A stretch of DNA of 64,000 nucleotides, taken from assembly GCA_026260175.1 (NCBI GenBank), contig JAKCWW010000231.1, positions 66,647 through 130,646 on the forward strand. Direction: 5' to 3'. Shown here piece after piece: positions 49,585 through 61,251 of the stretch. Numbering within the stretch: position 1 is the first letter of the stretch; each line of letters starts with the position of its first letter. The notes under the pieces were generated by a model. That model made no database searches, was not told the DNA's origin, and was given only the letters and a program-made list of their open reading frames with translations. The stretch comes from Reticulitermes lucifugus (taxonomy: Eukaryota; Arthropoda; Insecta; Blattodea; Rhinotermitidae). A program made the position numbers and the translations under genes.

Positions 49585-50650
49585 CATTCATCTTCACAGA
49601 TACTCCGTTATGCTGTACAGACTGTCTTTCCCAACCTTGTTTCCTCTACAGAACTGACATTAAGAGTAGAAAGAAACTTCGTATCTGAGTTACATGTCCA
49701 ACCTATTGCAACTTTTTCAGTCTCCTAATTATAAAACGAAACCTTCGTAAGTCGCGTAGTTTCTCTTCGCATATATGAATCACGCAGTACTTAATTGCAT
49801 CCACTTACGTCCAAATATTCTGCAAATACTTCAGTTCCAAATTGTCAGTTTATTGCATTAAAGTAAAAATTTAAGGATCTTTGTGTGAATTACATCTAGT
49901 TCAAGAATTACATAAAGAATCGTGTTACGTATTTGCATTTATAAACATTTATTAAAAGCCACTGTTTCCATCTCTTGCAGATCAACATTATCCGAAAGCT
50001 CCTCTCTTTAGGAATAATTACTGAAGAAATTTGCAATTAATTTGGTAAAATCAATAATTATAATTTGATTATCCAGTGCAATATCTGAGAAAGAACACAT
50101 AAGATCAAATTATTATTATTATTATTACACTCATACGTTTCTGTAACCAAACTAACAAGTTCTCATAACATGCTTTAAGACTGCTTTACTAACTGCCGCT
50201 TTCAACAGCTTAGTTACCGTCTCACTCAGATATTAAACCTGCAGACTTAACAGCACAGACTGCAATGTTATCTTATATTTCACCAACTTTTAACATATCA
50301 GCTCAACTGTTTGCTTTAGAATATCCAGCAGATATCGTGAAGACACTAGGTAAGGAGTTAACAACTATGGGCTGGAGAACAAGAATGCTATTCTCACAGC
50401 GAACCTCTATGACTTTCCTATTTAGAATCGTAATTCAGATCATCTTTAGAACACACACTGTCTCCTATACACTACTCCCCAAAGGCTTTCTCCTCATTTA
50501 AAAATTATGCTTTTAATTTTTTGATCCTTTTAGAGGCATATAAAATTCACTACTGGCAGAAGCGGAGCCGTCATAGTAGTCATTTCAGCCGCGCTCGCAC
50601 TGTCAACATGAGCGCTCCGCCACTGTTAGGACAGTGTTTGGCCCACGCTT
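49585..50650. other. No recognisable gene
   Basis: AT-rich unique DNA. The frame at 50265-50501 has no domain. Confidence 0.5.
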
Positions 50651-50659
50651 ATTAAGCGA

Positions 50660-50706
50660 GTCTGGTTCTCGTATTGCAGTGCTAGAACACGAGAACCATC
50701 TTCAGG
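50660..50706 (-). ncRNA. Possible degraded hammerhead-like motif
   Basis: On the minus strand CTGAAGATGGTTCTCG begins a hairpin whose 9-bp stem GGTTCTCGT/ACGAGAACC is perfect, with a 16-base loop. The following block is AGACT where GAAAC is expected. Confidence 0.25.
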
Positions 50707-51230
50707 TTTACGCCTGGGCTCCAAGTGTATTCCAGTCACTGGAGAAGCCTTAATGTTGAACGTGTGAACCCGGATAACATGGTTAAGATGAAAGTGCTGC
50801 ATCCGGTGTCGTGTAACATACAAACCTTGCAAGAGAGGTCATATTTTCATTTTTCTAAGCAACATGGAACCATGTTAACTGTATATGGAAAATAACCTAA
50901 TTTTGTCTAGCACAGTGTCTACCTTTTTTTCCTTAAGAGCATTATTTCTTGTAAAATATTCTTCCATTTATTCATTTAAACTTGTTTTTAGAAGTTTTGC
51001 AGAAACTGCCATTTTTTGAGTTATGTAAGAGAGGCGTGTTTGGGAGTTGACAGTACTTGCGCCTTCAATATATTCGTCCTCAATACACTGGAAGATATGC
51101 AACAACTTCCAGCATTGAGTTTTATTTTTTCAGAAAATTCCGGACTTCGATCATCACTTTGTAACTAATATCGAAACCAACAAGTTGCTAATAATACCGT
51201 TTATTCCAAACATCTTACCTTTCTTGAAAT

Positions 51231-51274
51231 ATCCTGAAGATGGACGCAACAAGCCTCTCTGAAACACTGGCAAC
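51231..51274 (+). ncRNA. Hammerhead-like motif, diverged
   Basis: CTGAAGA at 51234-51240, T, GGACG..., then TCTGAAACACTGG. Core blocks are present but stem II hardly pairs. Confidence 0.35.
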
Positions 51275-51489
51275 AAATTAACAATTGACAGAGTTTATCA
51301 TGCCAGAATTATCTAATCTTCGCTGGTAATAATTTGGACTATAGTCAGTCAAATCACTTAAAATGCTGAGGATATTTGAGAACTGGTTTTTGAGTTGGGC
51401 AAGGTGCAAACAAAACCATACAGGTGAAATTTTCCCTCTGCTTACATAAGCTCCAAAACACGAAGACACTTAGAATAGCGGAGGTTTAG

Positions 51490-51715
51490 AGCCATCCAAG
51501 CTTAAGCTCTCTACTAGATGGAAGCCAACATCAGCTTCACATCCCGGTCGCTTTACTGCCTGGGATAGAGCACAAGTCACACTTTGAATAGGAGGTTGCG
51601 TGAGACGCGTGTGCTTTCTCGACGATTGTTGGAAAAGGAAGTTTCTTGACCCTGATGATAATCGAACCCTGATTCCAACTCATCCAGCCAGTAGGCTAGT
51701 GACAATATCCAGTGA
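51490..51715 (-). repeat. Family-1 SINE, diverged
   Basis: ATCCCGGTCGCTTTACTGCC, AAGTTTCTTGACCCTGATG and ATCGAACCCTGATTCCAAC correspond in order and orientation to the body and box-B region of 12283-12552. CCAGCCAGTAGGCTAGTG corresponds to the head. Confidence 0.6.
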
Positions 51716-51821
51716 GCAACTTCTGGTTCTAATACGTATCTGTATTAGAGAGATAAAATCGATGTATCTTTTTCTAGCAGAGAGACTTTAGTGTACTGAT
51801 TCTATAAAACGCAAAGGAATG

Positions 51822-51911
51822 TATATACAGGGCGTACACAAAAGAATGGTGCTGTTTCAATAGTGATCACTATTGAAACCGCACCATTCTTTTGTGTATG
51901 CCCTGTACATA
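51822..51911. mobile_element. Palindromic MITE with TA flanks
   Basis: The two 45-bp halves are reverse complements with three mismatches, centred between 51866 and 51867. The ends read TA-CAGGGCGTACACAAAAG and CTTTTGTGTATGCCCTG-TA. A CAGGG terminus with TA duplication is what Tc1/mariner-type MITEs show. It has no coding content. Confidence 0.75.
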
Positions 51912-52139
51912 TAATACGCACAAATATATTGACGAATTTCAACAATCACACTTTGCACTTTACATTTCTGACGCACTTAGAAATAAATGAACACATACAA
52001 TAAAGAAAAACGGGGTTTTGACTTTGTAATAAAAAATGTGAGCTTCCATTAGAGAAACGAAAACAAAATTCTCCCCCTTCACTTAACAAAACCCACCCAA
52101 CACATAAAATGTTCACTAGTTTCCCTATATATGTACCCT

Positions 52140-52480
52140 CTATTCATTTTTAATGTGTCACTTAAAGAAAATCCCACATAAAAAAGGTTTAGGTTACGTT
52201 GGCAAGGTTCCAATTGTAGAAGAGTGGGTGTTACTTTATACAAGATTTCTTTTAGAAGCAGTCGGGATTGTGGATAGGATGACATTCCAGCAAGACGTAG
52301 TCCAAGATTTTCGAAAATTCTGTGACAATATCTCACTTATTTCAGCTGTCAGGTACTTAATATGCACAATGTTCTGGAAATTGAAATCATTCCCGTCTTT
52401 AAGTAACCATGTCCATGGAGCAGTCCTTTTTGGGAGTCCAAGTCGCTCAGTTAAGAAATTACTTGCCTACCATGTAATCT
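52140..52480 (-). pseudogene. Possible transposase C-terminal remnant
   Basis: A minus-strand frame reads LPKRTAPWTWLLKDGNDF followed by YLTAEISEILSQNFRKSW. The order W..LKD...L...IS...W recalls the end of insect DDE transposases (FFLWGYLKD ... AI ... VW). The catalytic motifs upstream were not found. The plus-strand 109-aa frame at 52153-52482 is an alternative reading with no recognisable family. Weak call. Confidence 0.3.
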
Positions 52481-52504
52481 GAAGGCCCATTTCTCGTGTT
52501 AAAA

Positions 52505-52555
52505 AGAAGCAGCTCCAGACCCCTGCTGTTGAAGCAGGAGTAAGGAGCTGCTTCT
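52505..52555. repeat. Nested hairpin
   Basis: Outer stem AGAAGCAGCTCC (52505-52516) with GGAGCTGCTTCT (52544-52555), inner stem CCTGCT/AGCAGG (52522-52527 with 52533-52538). Compact and perfect in both stems. Confidence 0.75.
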
Positions 52556-52559
52556 GCGA

Positions 52560-53200
52560 CAAAATTGTGTTTTATAAGGTACTTTTGAAAATTATCGTTT
52601 AAATTGCTTTGTCCCTTACCATAAACGTTTCCGACTTTTTATTTTGTGCACATTTCTCACCTCTCATTCAAAACACATGCCTTTTCTTATCTCATATACC
52701 TCGGTGAAACCACGACTTTAATATACGTTAAAGAATACAAATCCTGAACCTTCTCATTACACAACTTCATGCAGTCTCTCTGTAACTTCCTCTCTTAGGA
52801 TTAAACTTCGAACGTCAAGATGATAGGGTAACGCCGAAGACTTGTATATTATTAAGAGGTCCATTTCGAATCTTGGAACCTTTTTTATTATTTTCGTTTC
52901 GACCTTAGAACTTCTCATACCCTCCACACTTAGTGTCGATGTCCGAAGTTTATGTAGCATGGAAACGGAATAACTGCTATCATGTTCAAGCTAAATGTAA
53001 ATTGTGTCCATTTATAAGTTATTTAAGAATTGACAGATACACACACTGAAGACTTATCGTAAAATCGTAATTCATAAGAAACTACGTAAAAAAAGAAACG
53101 GGTAAATGTAATCTTCACAATAAATCTATGGCCACTGCCGAAGTTTGCTCTTCTAGTCAACAGATATGGAACGGTAATATTTGTTCACGGTCTTTTCAGT
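52560..53200. other. No recognisable gene
   Basis: Nothing was recognised apart from one short minus-strand frame at 52757-52960. Confidence 0.5.
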
Positions 53201-53204
53201 GCGT

Positions 53205-53243
53205 GCATGTATCGAGCTCTCGATGTCGAGTACTTCATCAGAA
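53205..53243 (-). ncRNA. Hammerhead-like motif, variant
   Basis: On the minus strand it reads CTGATGA, AGTACTCGACATCGAG, AGCTCGATACATGC. CTGATGA is exact. The second block is GATAC instead of GAAAC and is followed by ACATGC instead of ACATGT. Confidence 0.4.
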
Positions 53244-53499
53244 TTACTAGAAATGTCAACGAGCTTTTAATTTGAAAAGCCTGCGCGCTCACAATGCTAC
53301 GAAATGAGTTCCGCAAATAAATTATTCTGAAGAGGACTGCGACAGACGGACGGAAGGAACGTTTCTCTGGAACGTGAGTTTTTGCTTTGTTTCGATAAAC
53401 ATAATACAATTTGGATGTACGTAGCTGCAATAACATCAGTACATTTACCAACATGGATTTGTTAGCTTAAGTTGAAGAATTAATCACATAAAATTAAAA

Positions 53500-53640
53500 A
53501 CTTTGAAACTTTAAGGACAAAAGGTAAGGGCAAAGACAATGAGTAAAAGTGAACAAGAAAAATGAATAGAAGAAGAGAAAAGAGCCGAAAGAGGAAGAAA
53601 AACAAAAACAAAAAATTAGGTTAAAATAAGAAAAATTGCC
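53500..53640. repeat. Purine-biased tract
   Basis: About 140 bases are mostly A+G with no fixed repeat unit. Confidence 0.45.
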
Positions 53641-53644
53641 GAGA

Positions 53645-56585
53645 CAGAAGAATATATTGCTATTAATTTTTATTTCTAAGTCATAACCTGTCCAGAGACA
53701 GTAAAAAGCACTTGTCGTTCATAGGCGCATTTAAAAATTACGTCTCCACCTCAGTGAATCTACATACAAGATTTTACCAACATTTTTACACCACATAATC
53801 TTTTGTCGCAAATAAATTAGTTCTTATATTAGAAGTACATGGGTTTTAAAAGGATAGCTTCCCCCTCATTGCGCCCTTACGTGCGCCGATCGCTAGGCGG
53901 CAGCCTCCCTTGCCTACCCCTGGTCCTGTTTCTGATCCAGTCCACAACCAAGCGTCAAGCTTTGTAAACTTAACGCGTAATCGACTTTTGAAAATATATT
54001 TCACATTAAGTGCATTATTATTATTGTATTTAATTGTTTCATTTCATTGTCATCTTAATCTCTGAGACTTCTGTATGTTCATTTTCGACTGTCATTACAA
54101 AATCCATATTTGTTCTAGATCTGCATAGACAGAAAATTTTTGTTCTGGAGAGACAATGTACTTAGAGAACTCACTGTGCAACTAATAACATGTGACATTA
54201 GAAGCTGCATTTCATCTGAAGCATGTAAACCGTTTTACCAGGGACAAAATTTATTTTACGTAATAACGCAAACCTTTCTCATCATAACCATGATTTGTTA
54301 GTTAATTGGATTGTATTGCATCTTTTGCCATGTGTTTTTCTTTGTTAATTTTTGTATAATCATTATATTTGTGTATTGTTGCTGATTTTGTAATTGACCT
54401 TCAAGCTATTGAGGTAGCACGTAAATAAACAAGAGCTGAATTGAGTTATTATGATCGCAATCATCGATTTTACAATTTTCCTCACTAGCGTGTACTTTCA
54501 TAACAATACAGTACAAATACTGAAAATTCACGACATAGTCATGTTGCAATGTCTCGTATGTCCTGTAATGTTGACATCTGCATAACAGAATTCTCGGGCA
54601 ATCCCTCATCCAGTCGACACAGTAGAGGCCTTCTCCCAGGTTTAGAGCTACCGAAGCATAAAATTCACCTCCATTTACAGCCGAGATATAAGAATATGTT
54701 GATTCTTTTCTCCATGTTCCGTATGTTCTTTCTTGGCGGCACGAGAATTAGCAAATAGATTTAAGTAGGAATCCTGACAACAAAATTCCATCAAAATCTC
54801 TCTAGAGAAGTTAAGACATTAGATGTTCTTGCATTACAAAACATGTATACAAGTGAAAAATTAGTGTGCTCAGAGGCAAAGAGAGTATTTAGGAGCAACC
54901 GACTTCAAATCCCTGCCGGCAACAGTCCCTCCAGACAGGTTACAATATCCTACCTCAGAATGCCAAGACCACTAAAGTCAAATAATTCACACGTCATAAT
55001 CCAAGGTTATCCTACCCTTGTTTACATTTGAGAAACAGCCATTATATAAACAAAGAAAGATAGAGGATATCAAGAGCGTAATGCTCACAATAAGAGTAGT
55101 TTCTCAACCACTGAGCATACTTTATCCTCCACGCCTCTTTACACCCCGTCATTAACCACTTCTTCGATATATCTAATTTCCTGAGTCAGTAAAATTCAAG
55201 TAAATTCATTTGACCATGTTTTATGATTGGTTTCTCGTCTTTGAAGTTTTACAGCTGAATTTTATGGGAGAACCCTTCTTGTGTGAGTTAGCCATTTATT
55301 TCAATAGCTTGAGCGTGCATTCAGCAGGTACCCATACCGCATTTCCCCAGCCACACACACCAGACTCTGACCTGCATGTGAATACCGCAACATCCCATAC
55401 AGCCTACAGCTGTAATGTCAATATTTGAGTCACGTAGTGGTCTTCTATCTGGAACAGAGTAGGCCTATACCTACGATTTATATAAACTCTATTCCACGGA
55501 GCGTTCATCTACGTGTGCTTTTCGGAATAAATATTCGTATAAAACTTTGTTCAGGAATGCGTAGGTTTATTTTTGAATAGAAGCCCACTTAACGGCTTTA
55601 TGTACGGCATATGTTATAGGCCTGCATATTATGTGTGTACATAAATATATAATGTAGAACGGCAAGCTGTAACTTATGAATTTATCAGAATTTGGAAGGA
55701 CGGGGTAAATCTACTTTGTTGTGGTATAACAAAATTGGCCTGGAAGGGGCTAAAGTTGCATAATTCTGAGAGAGGGAATTTCTGCTTGCTTATTTGGAGA
55801 ATTGAACTGTTTCTGTGCTATTTAATACATCTTTTGTATGGCAAATGCTTGTAAGGTCGATTTTATATGCATTACTTAGATACTTTTTACATGAATAATT
55901 TTGTAAAATTAATTCTTTTATATCTGCAATAACATGTATTTCACCGTAAACATTTCGCTAATGTACCTGTATTGACTAATCCTTTAGTTTTTCATCCTGT
56001 TAGTAAATAACAAATTGTCGCCAAAGGCTTTATAGACAGCATTGTGTTCTTGTTGTAAAGCAGCATATATTTAAAGGACTGTACATTTACGAAGGCTGTC
56101 AGAAAATAAGTTTACAGTTCATGTACTTTTGATTCCTTAATTTTCATCTCTTACGCATACATTTTTTTAGATTTAACGACACTAATATCCCAATATTTAG
56201 CATACATTTCCCTCCAAAACTGATCCATTTTTCTTACCGTAGGGAGGGCTTTTCTATTCCCTATTGATATAAGTCCATATCCTGTGTTACCAACCATCGT
56301 GTCACAAATGTTTTCACCTCGCGATAATCTTTACATTTGTGGCTGCCAAGATTTTGCTTCGGCGCCATAAACAGATGATTCGCTAGGTGACAATTCCGCT
56401 GGTACAATCACAGTCTCTTCTAGGTTCGTTGCTTAAGAAATTATTCGCCATATAAACTTATTTTCTGATGAATGAAATCTCGTAAATTGTGGAAGAAAAT
56501 AATACCTCATATGTAAGGGTCGTGTTGCGGTGCCAAGCGTATTTTACTGTAGGTTACAGTAGCATGCAACTTATTTAAACCTTAT
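53645..56585. other. No recognisable gene
   Basis: Frames at 54549-54758, 54843-55031 and 55210-55428 lack domains. A box-B-like string (ACTTCAAATCCCTGCCGGC) near 54901 hints at another decayed SINE but has no flanking match. Confidence 0.45.
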
Positions 56586-56591
56586 TCCGCT

Positions 56592-56628
56592 ATGCGTTTC
56601 AGCACGGTCGTACCATCATTAGGCGTGC
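56592..56628 (-). ncRNA. Hammerhead-like motif, diverged
   Basis: On the minus strand it reads CTAATGATGGTACGACCG, then TGCTGAAACGCATAG. GAAAC is kept and CTGATGA has one change (G to A). Confidence 0.35.
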
Positions 56629-56854
56629 GTGTCAGTTTACTTATTTCATTGTGTATACATTGTTAAAACCACTGATAAATTTTAGGCTAAAGACGAAATA
56701 AAATTAATTGGACCTGAAACTAAGTCACATTAAAATAAATACTGGAACATACATGTAAGTCGTCTGGATCTTTGTTTTCTGGGTTATACAAACATGCTAT
56801 TAAAGACGAAGAACTCCCTTGAGTTAAAATACTTTCCGATTGTTAATTTAGGAG

Positions 56855-57150
56855 CGGCATGCGGATACTCTTCGTGTAGGTAGTATAGCGACTTGGTACG
56901 AGCTGGACGGTCAGGGGACTGAATCCCAGTCGGGACGAGATTTTCCGTGGCCGTCCACACCGGCCCCGAGGCCCACCCAGCCTCTTGTACAATGGGTAGG
57001 GTACCGGGTATTTCCTGGGGTTAAAGCGAAAGGAGCTTAGAGCTGAAAACCCGCCCCCCTTCTGGCGCCGAGGTTGCGAGCGGTTTGGTGCTATACCTCC
57101 GCATCCCCTCTGTGCATGGATTGGCATGTCATGGGGTGAATTTTACCTTT
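56855..57150 (+). repeat. Family-1 tRNA-derived SINE, near full length
   Basis: Box-A-like TAGCGACTTGGTACGAGC, box-B-like GGGACTGAATCCCAG (about 56915-56929), a TTTCCTGGGGTTAAAGCG block, then GGCGCCGAGGTTGCGAGCGG, GCTATACCTCCGCATCCCC and a GGCATGTCATGG tail. The minus frame 56843-57127 (MPIHAQRGCGG...) is read-through of this SINE, a kind of spurious protein I know from insect annotations. Confidence 0.8.
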
Positions 57151-57154
57151 ATGT

Positions 57155-57945
57155 GGACACTCTTATCCGTCTAGCATAACTTTAAATTAGAAATTTTAAA
57201 TAGAATTTAAAAATACCATACATTAATTTAAATTACATAATTTTCTTAAAATTTTCGTCAGCAGTCACTATGAAATTATCTTTCAGAATTCTGAGGAATA
57301 TATTCTAAATTCCTTTTTTTGCCCATAAAATATTCACTAATTTAATATGAAAATATGATTAATACAGCAACATAATGGCTTTTAAAGGAGTAGCATGTCT
57401 AAGCCGATAATAATTATTTTAAAATTAATGATAGGAAAATTTCGTATTTAGCTACTTGGAAAGTGACAGTTCTTATTATGAGGCTCATTCTGGTGTGAAT
57501 AATAAACTGCGTACATCTGTACAACGCAAATGTGCGAAGACATCCAACACATTGGAAATACAAATAACGAGAAAAGTGCCTTTCGACATTTATAAATTTC
57601 CGTCACTTCCCTCACTTTGTAATGGAGGTGAACTTCGGTTAATATACTCCAAAAATATTAGCAAGACCAAGTAATGCGAAATAAAATTTTAAAATTTTTG
57701 AGAAACGCAACGGGTCAGCAAATGAAGACCTAACACTCTAATAATTTATTATTTATTCATAACATAGATGAATGGAGTATTAGAGAGGTAAATACGTATC
57801 TCTCCTCAGTAAAATGGACGATGACATACCGAAGCCTTACACTTCTTTACAAAGCAAGGGCATGAAACTACCGTTAAAACTATCCCTATGAAGTGAGAAG
57901 GGGTGTAAGTAAAATCCAAGGGTGACCGACTAAGTCCTGTTACTT
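57155..57945. other. No recognisable gene
   Basis: AT-rich; the frame at 57456-57674 shows no domain. Confidence 0.5.
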
Positions 57946-57959
57946 TACTTAGTGTATCT

Positions 57960-58070
57960 TTCTACATTTGTGTGCAGGTACGTGTGTAATTCTGTTTTCG
58001 CCGTCCCTACACCCGCTTCGAGGGTTACCCTGCCTTCTATTCAATGCATACCAGAGTTTCTGTGCTAGAG
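57960..58070 (+). repeat. Possible family-1 SINE fragment
   Basis: The minus-strand string LNRRQGNPRSGCRDGENRI resembles the LNRRLGGPQSRSG read-through that I remember for this SINE family. Only about 70 bases support it. The 110-aa frame 57949-58281 is otherwise unrecognised. Confidence 0.25.
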
Positions 58071-58411
58071 ATAATTCGCCCGGAAATTGATGCTCTTCAA
58101 CACCAGTTAGATATAAGTTTACGAAAAAGAGCAAGATGAAGTCTTCTATATGTCTTTGTGGTGTGATACTTGCTGAGAGACAGTTGTACATTCTGTATAA
58201 GTAGTGGTAGAAAGAGACTGAATTTGAAAGAATATTGCAGCATAGTACAGAATTCCTAAACAAAGAGATAGTTGGTAGCACTGCTCTATATATTTAACTC
58301 ACCTGTCTTCCAGGTTTTTGTGCAGACGAAGGCTGTTGTCGGTGGTAATAGATATCATTCCGAAGAACCTTTTTGAACAAATCGAAATACTAATATTCTT
58401 CTCTATTTCAG

Positions 58412-58505
58412 GTACAGTACACAAGCCAAGATGGTGGACACGGGTACAGGAAATCTTTATATTGTTGGATCCTTTAAACGAATGTCACCTGACCCTGACT
58501 TTAAG
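58412..58505 (+). CDS. Candidate internal coding exon (unknown protein)
   Basis: A pyrimidine tract and acceptor TTCTTCTCTATTTCAG end at 58411. The next 94 bases are open in the frame that starts after one base and end AAG at a GTAAAAGT donor (58506). The peptide includes MVDTGTGNLYIVGSF, then KRMSPDPDFK. Its G/D/P/V-rich composition is unlike the I/N/K/Y-rich chance frames nearby. The frame also stays open for 14 codons past the donor. The phase fits the donor at 38690. I do not recognise the family. It is the best coding candidate in the window but rests on composition and splice signals alone. Confidence 0.4.
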
Positions 58506-58718
58506 GTAAAAGTTAGAGATATGCACGTTACAGAATTTGGTGTTTGACGCTAGCTTCGATGTATGCATCTCCGCTAGAGTTGTAGCATGCTTGCTTGCGT
58601 TAGATCCACTTACCAGGGAGTTATTAGTTACTAGGGAGGGTTACAGAGTAAAGTCACGTGGTGTACAATGATTATTCAATATATACGATTAAACGTCACG
58701 TTGACTCGCAAACCTTTT

Positions 58719-58900
58719 CAGGGGCGTTCGCAAAGTTGCGAAGAGCGACTGTTATCTGCGTCATGTCTGTCCGTCCGTCGGCATGGAACAACTCGGCTTC
58801 CGCTAGAAGGATTTTCTTGAAATTTTGTATTGGGGGAGGGGTTCTACGTGTACTCAAATCTGTCGAGAATACTTAACGTTTTTCAAAATCGGACAAAAAT
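58719..58900 (+). repeat. Dispersed repeat with MSVRPS-type read-through, copy 2
   Basis: AAGTTGCGAAGAGCGACTG, GTCATGTCTGTCCGTCCGTC, GGAACAACTCGGCTTCCGC and GGATTTTCTTGAAATTTTG occur in order, with the first three shared with 48449-48553 on the other strand. The 72-aa frame 58658-58876 is read-through of this repeat. Confidence 0.7.
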
Positions 58901-58904
58901 AACA

Positions 58905-60150
58905 AAACAAATTAAACGAATATCTACGAAAATTTATGACTGGTTTGGTTGCCAGCTTTGCCATGCTTTCCGTCTATAGTAATCAACAATGAAAATAATA
59001 TATAGGAATCACGAAAAATCAGCATTATTCTTCATGCGCTTTATGCGATGCACAATTAGGGAAAATGAAAATACTCAATCGTAATATTTACTACTCTTAT
59101 TACGTCTAGGAGTATGAAATTTTATATATGAATAGACAAGAATATACCAACAAATCGTGTAAGAAATATTGTTTTGCATTTAGCAACTGCAAAATATTTG
59201 GAAGTGGTAAAGATTTGATGTTATTCGTGACGTAATTCTCATAAAATGTTAATATGTTTTGCAGAGAAATCTAAAAAACCATAAGAATAATAATAATAAT
59301 ATTTATTATTATTATATTCTATATGTGCACAATTGTGAGCAATAACAAAAGTGTGGTCACAGCAGATTAAAGAGTGTGGCAATCTGAGCAGATTCCAAGG
59401 TGCACAGACCCGAAAGCGCAGCCCCCCCCCAAATATTACGTTATACGTACAATTTATAGCTTGTTAAATATCTGCGTAGTCTCTAAAGAGACGTCGGCAC
59501 TTCTAATGTATTACGGAGAGATTGTTATCTGCTACCCATACAGTGCCTTATGCTTTGAACCAGTTTTCCTTTTATTTCCACGCCGTTTTAAATTTTTACA
59601 TACCCGGTGTTGCTTTATTCATCTGTAGTGCTCTTGCAAATACCTGGGAAGCCACAGATATAAAGCTGACTGCAATATGTAAACAGCGGTGAAAGGAGAG
59701 TACACTGACATCTGTCGACAGGGATTAGAAAAGCTCATCGTGTGATATGATAAATGCTCTCAGTCTCCACAGGAAGTGCGTAGAGAAATAGTTACGGGCT
59801 ACACGATAAAGTATCGCGTGATCATGAAGTATATCTGCACATTAAAAAATTTATTCTAAGAAAAGTAAGATATGTAGTGTAATTAAATTTGTATAGGATA
59901 AAGAAGAAAGCCAAAAATAGTGCGTTTTAGCTTTTGCTACGTTTGTCAGCATTTATTACTATATTACCACAAAAAACCAACTAAAATACACTGCTGTTGG
60001 GAGATACCCCAAATTTTTTCAATAAATGACACATTTGGTTATGATGTTCTCACTAATTACTTTTTTGAGATGTTTGCGCACAGCTGCTGCGGCAGTTGAC
60101 GATTCTACAAATGCAACAAAGGTTTGTGCGAAAGGAATAAGATTTATCTC
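58905..60150. other. No recognisable gene
   Basis: AT-rich. An imperfect AAT/ATT patch lies at 59286-59312. Confidence 0.5.
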
Positions 60151-60152
60151 CT

Positions 60153-60179
60153 AATATATATATATATATATATATATAT
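60153..60179. repeat. (AT)n microsatellite
   Basis: About 13 AT units. Confidence 0.95.
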
Positions 60180-60418
60180 TTGTGTGCGTACGTGTGTAAA
60201 AATGAAGGACAAAGCAGCTTCAACATGCTAATGATGAATAACGCTGACTTATTCAGTGTTTTATTGAAACTATTCTTACAAGTTACTATTTTTAAAACTA
60301 AATTTTTAAAAATTGAATTTTATATCAGTTTCGCACATACATTTTGCATTTGCAATAGAGCTATTTTGTTATTGCTTATGATACTAAGTATTTCATGATT
60401 CCTGGTTTATTCTGTGAC

Positions 60419-60456
60419 TCCTTCATAATGGCCCTTATGGGCCGAAATATGTGGAT
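60419..60456 (+). ncRNA. Hammerhead-like motif, core diverged
   Basis: TTCATAATGG where CTGATGATGG is expected, then a perfect GGCCC/GGGCC stem with loop TTAT, then GAAAT, ATATGT and GG. The stem is kept although the first core block is damaged. Confidence 0.4.
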
Positions 60457-60459
60457 GTT

Positions 60460-61245
60460 TATTTAAAAAGTTGATTTTTATTTGAATAAATAAAAAAATA
60501 CAGGACCATTATGCGACACTACTGGATCATTACTAAGTGTCTGTTGCCACGTACAGCTTTCATTGTGAAAATTCTTTCGTTTACAGTCACCGTGTATTTC
60601 GGTAACGCCCTACCAGCCTGAGGTGAAAGACATAAACCATTAAATATAATAAAGTAGCTTAAACTTAAATTTTGAGGCTTAGGCGGACCTTCTGTGGTCC
60701 AGGTCTGCCACTCGATTTACACGGAAAAGCGTTATTAATAAATGCGGTCACACTCCGAAGAACTACACGGTTCACAGCCTCATTTTCGTAGAAGTGTGAC
60801 AGGATTTCTCAACAAACGTTTTCCAGGCAAATAAGCATAGGTACATGGAATTGATTGTGTAGTAGATTTTTTAAGAATATTTAAAACAGTGAAAAGAGTG
60901 CCTACACCCTCCTCAATGCCTAAATGACAATAAACCTAAAATTCACCTTTCAGTTGCCCTTCAATCGGCTGATATGCAAATGTTGTCCAAGGTTCGGAAT
61001 GAGATTATCGCTTTGACATGTATAGAATCAACCATGGATTTTACATGGAAAGGAGATAAGTGACAGTAAATGTTTAGACTTCAGTTTATGCTACAAATTT
61101 CGCTAACTGTGAAAACTTACCCTTCTTAGAATATATTTTCAAACGTGTGAAGATTCTCGACTATATATATCCATATCGAAATTTTCAACAAATCATTTAA
61201 GTTACGAATGCCTTACTTCCATACGAAATACTCATTTCTCTGGGA
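60460..61245. other. No supported gene
   Basis: A frame of about 56 codons without ATG ends near 61063 and contains MQMLSKVRNEIIALTC. It follows a CACCTTTCAG acceptor-like site at about 60951. The length is expected by chance in this much sequence, so it is not called. Confidence 0.45.
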
Positions 61246-61251
61246 TATTAT

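Noticed and set aside
60905-61063. Open frame with MQMLSKVRNEIIALTC after an acceptor-like site
   Set aside because: The frame is open upstream of the acceptor too, has no ATG or donor, and its length is expected by chance.
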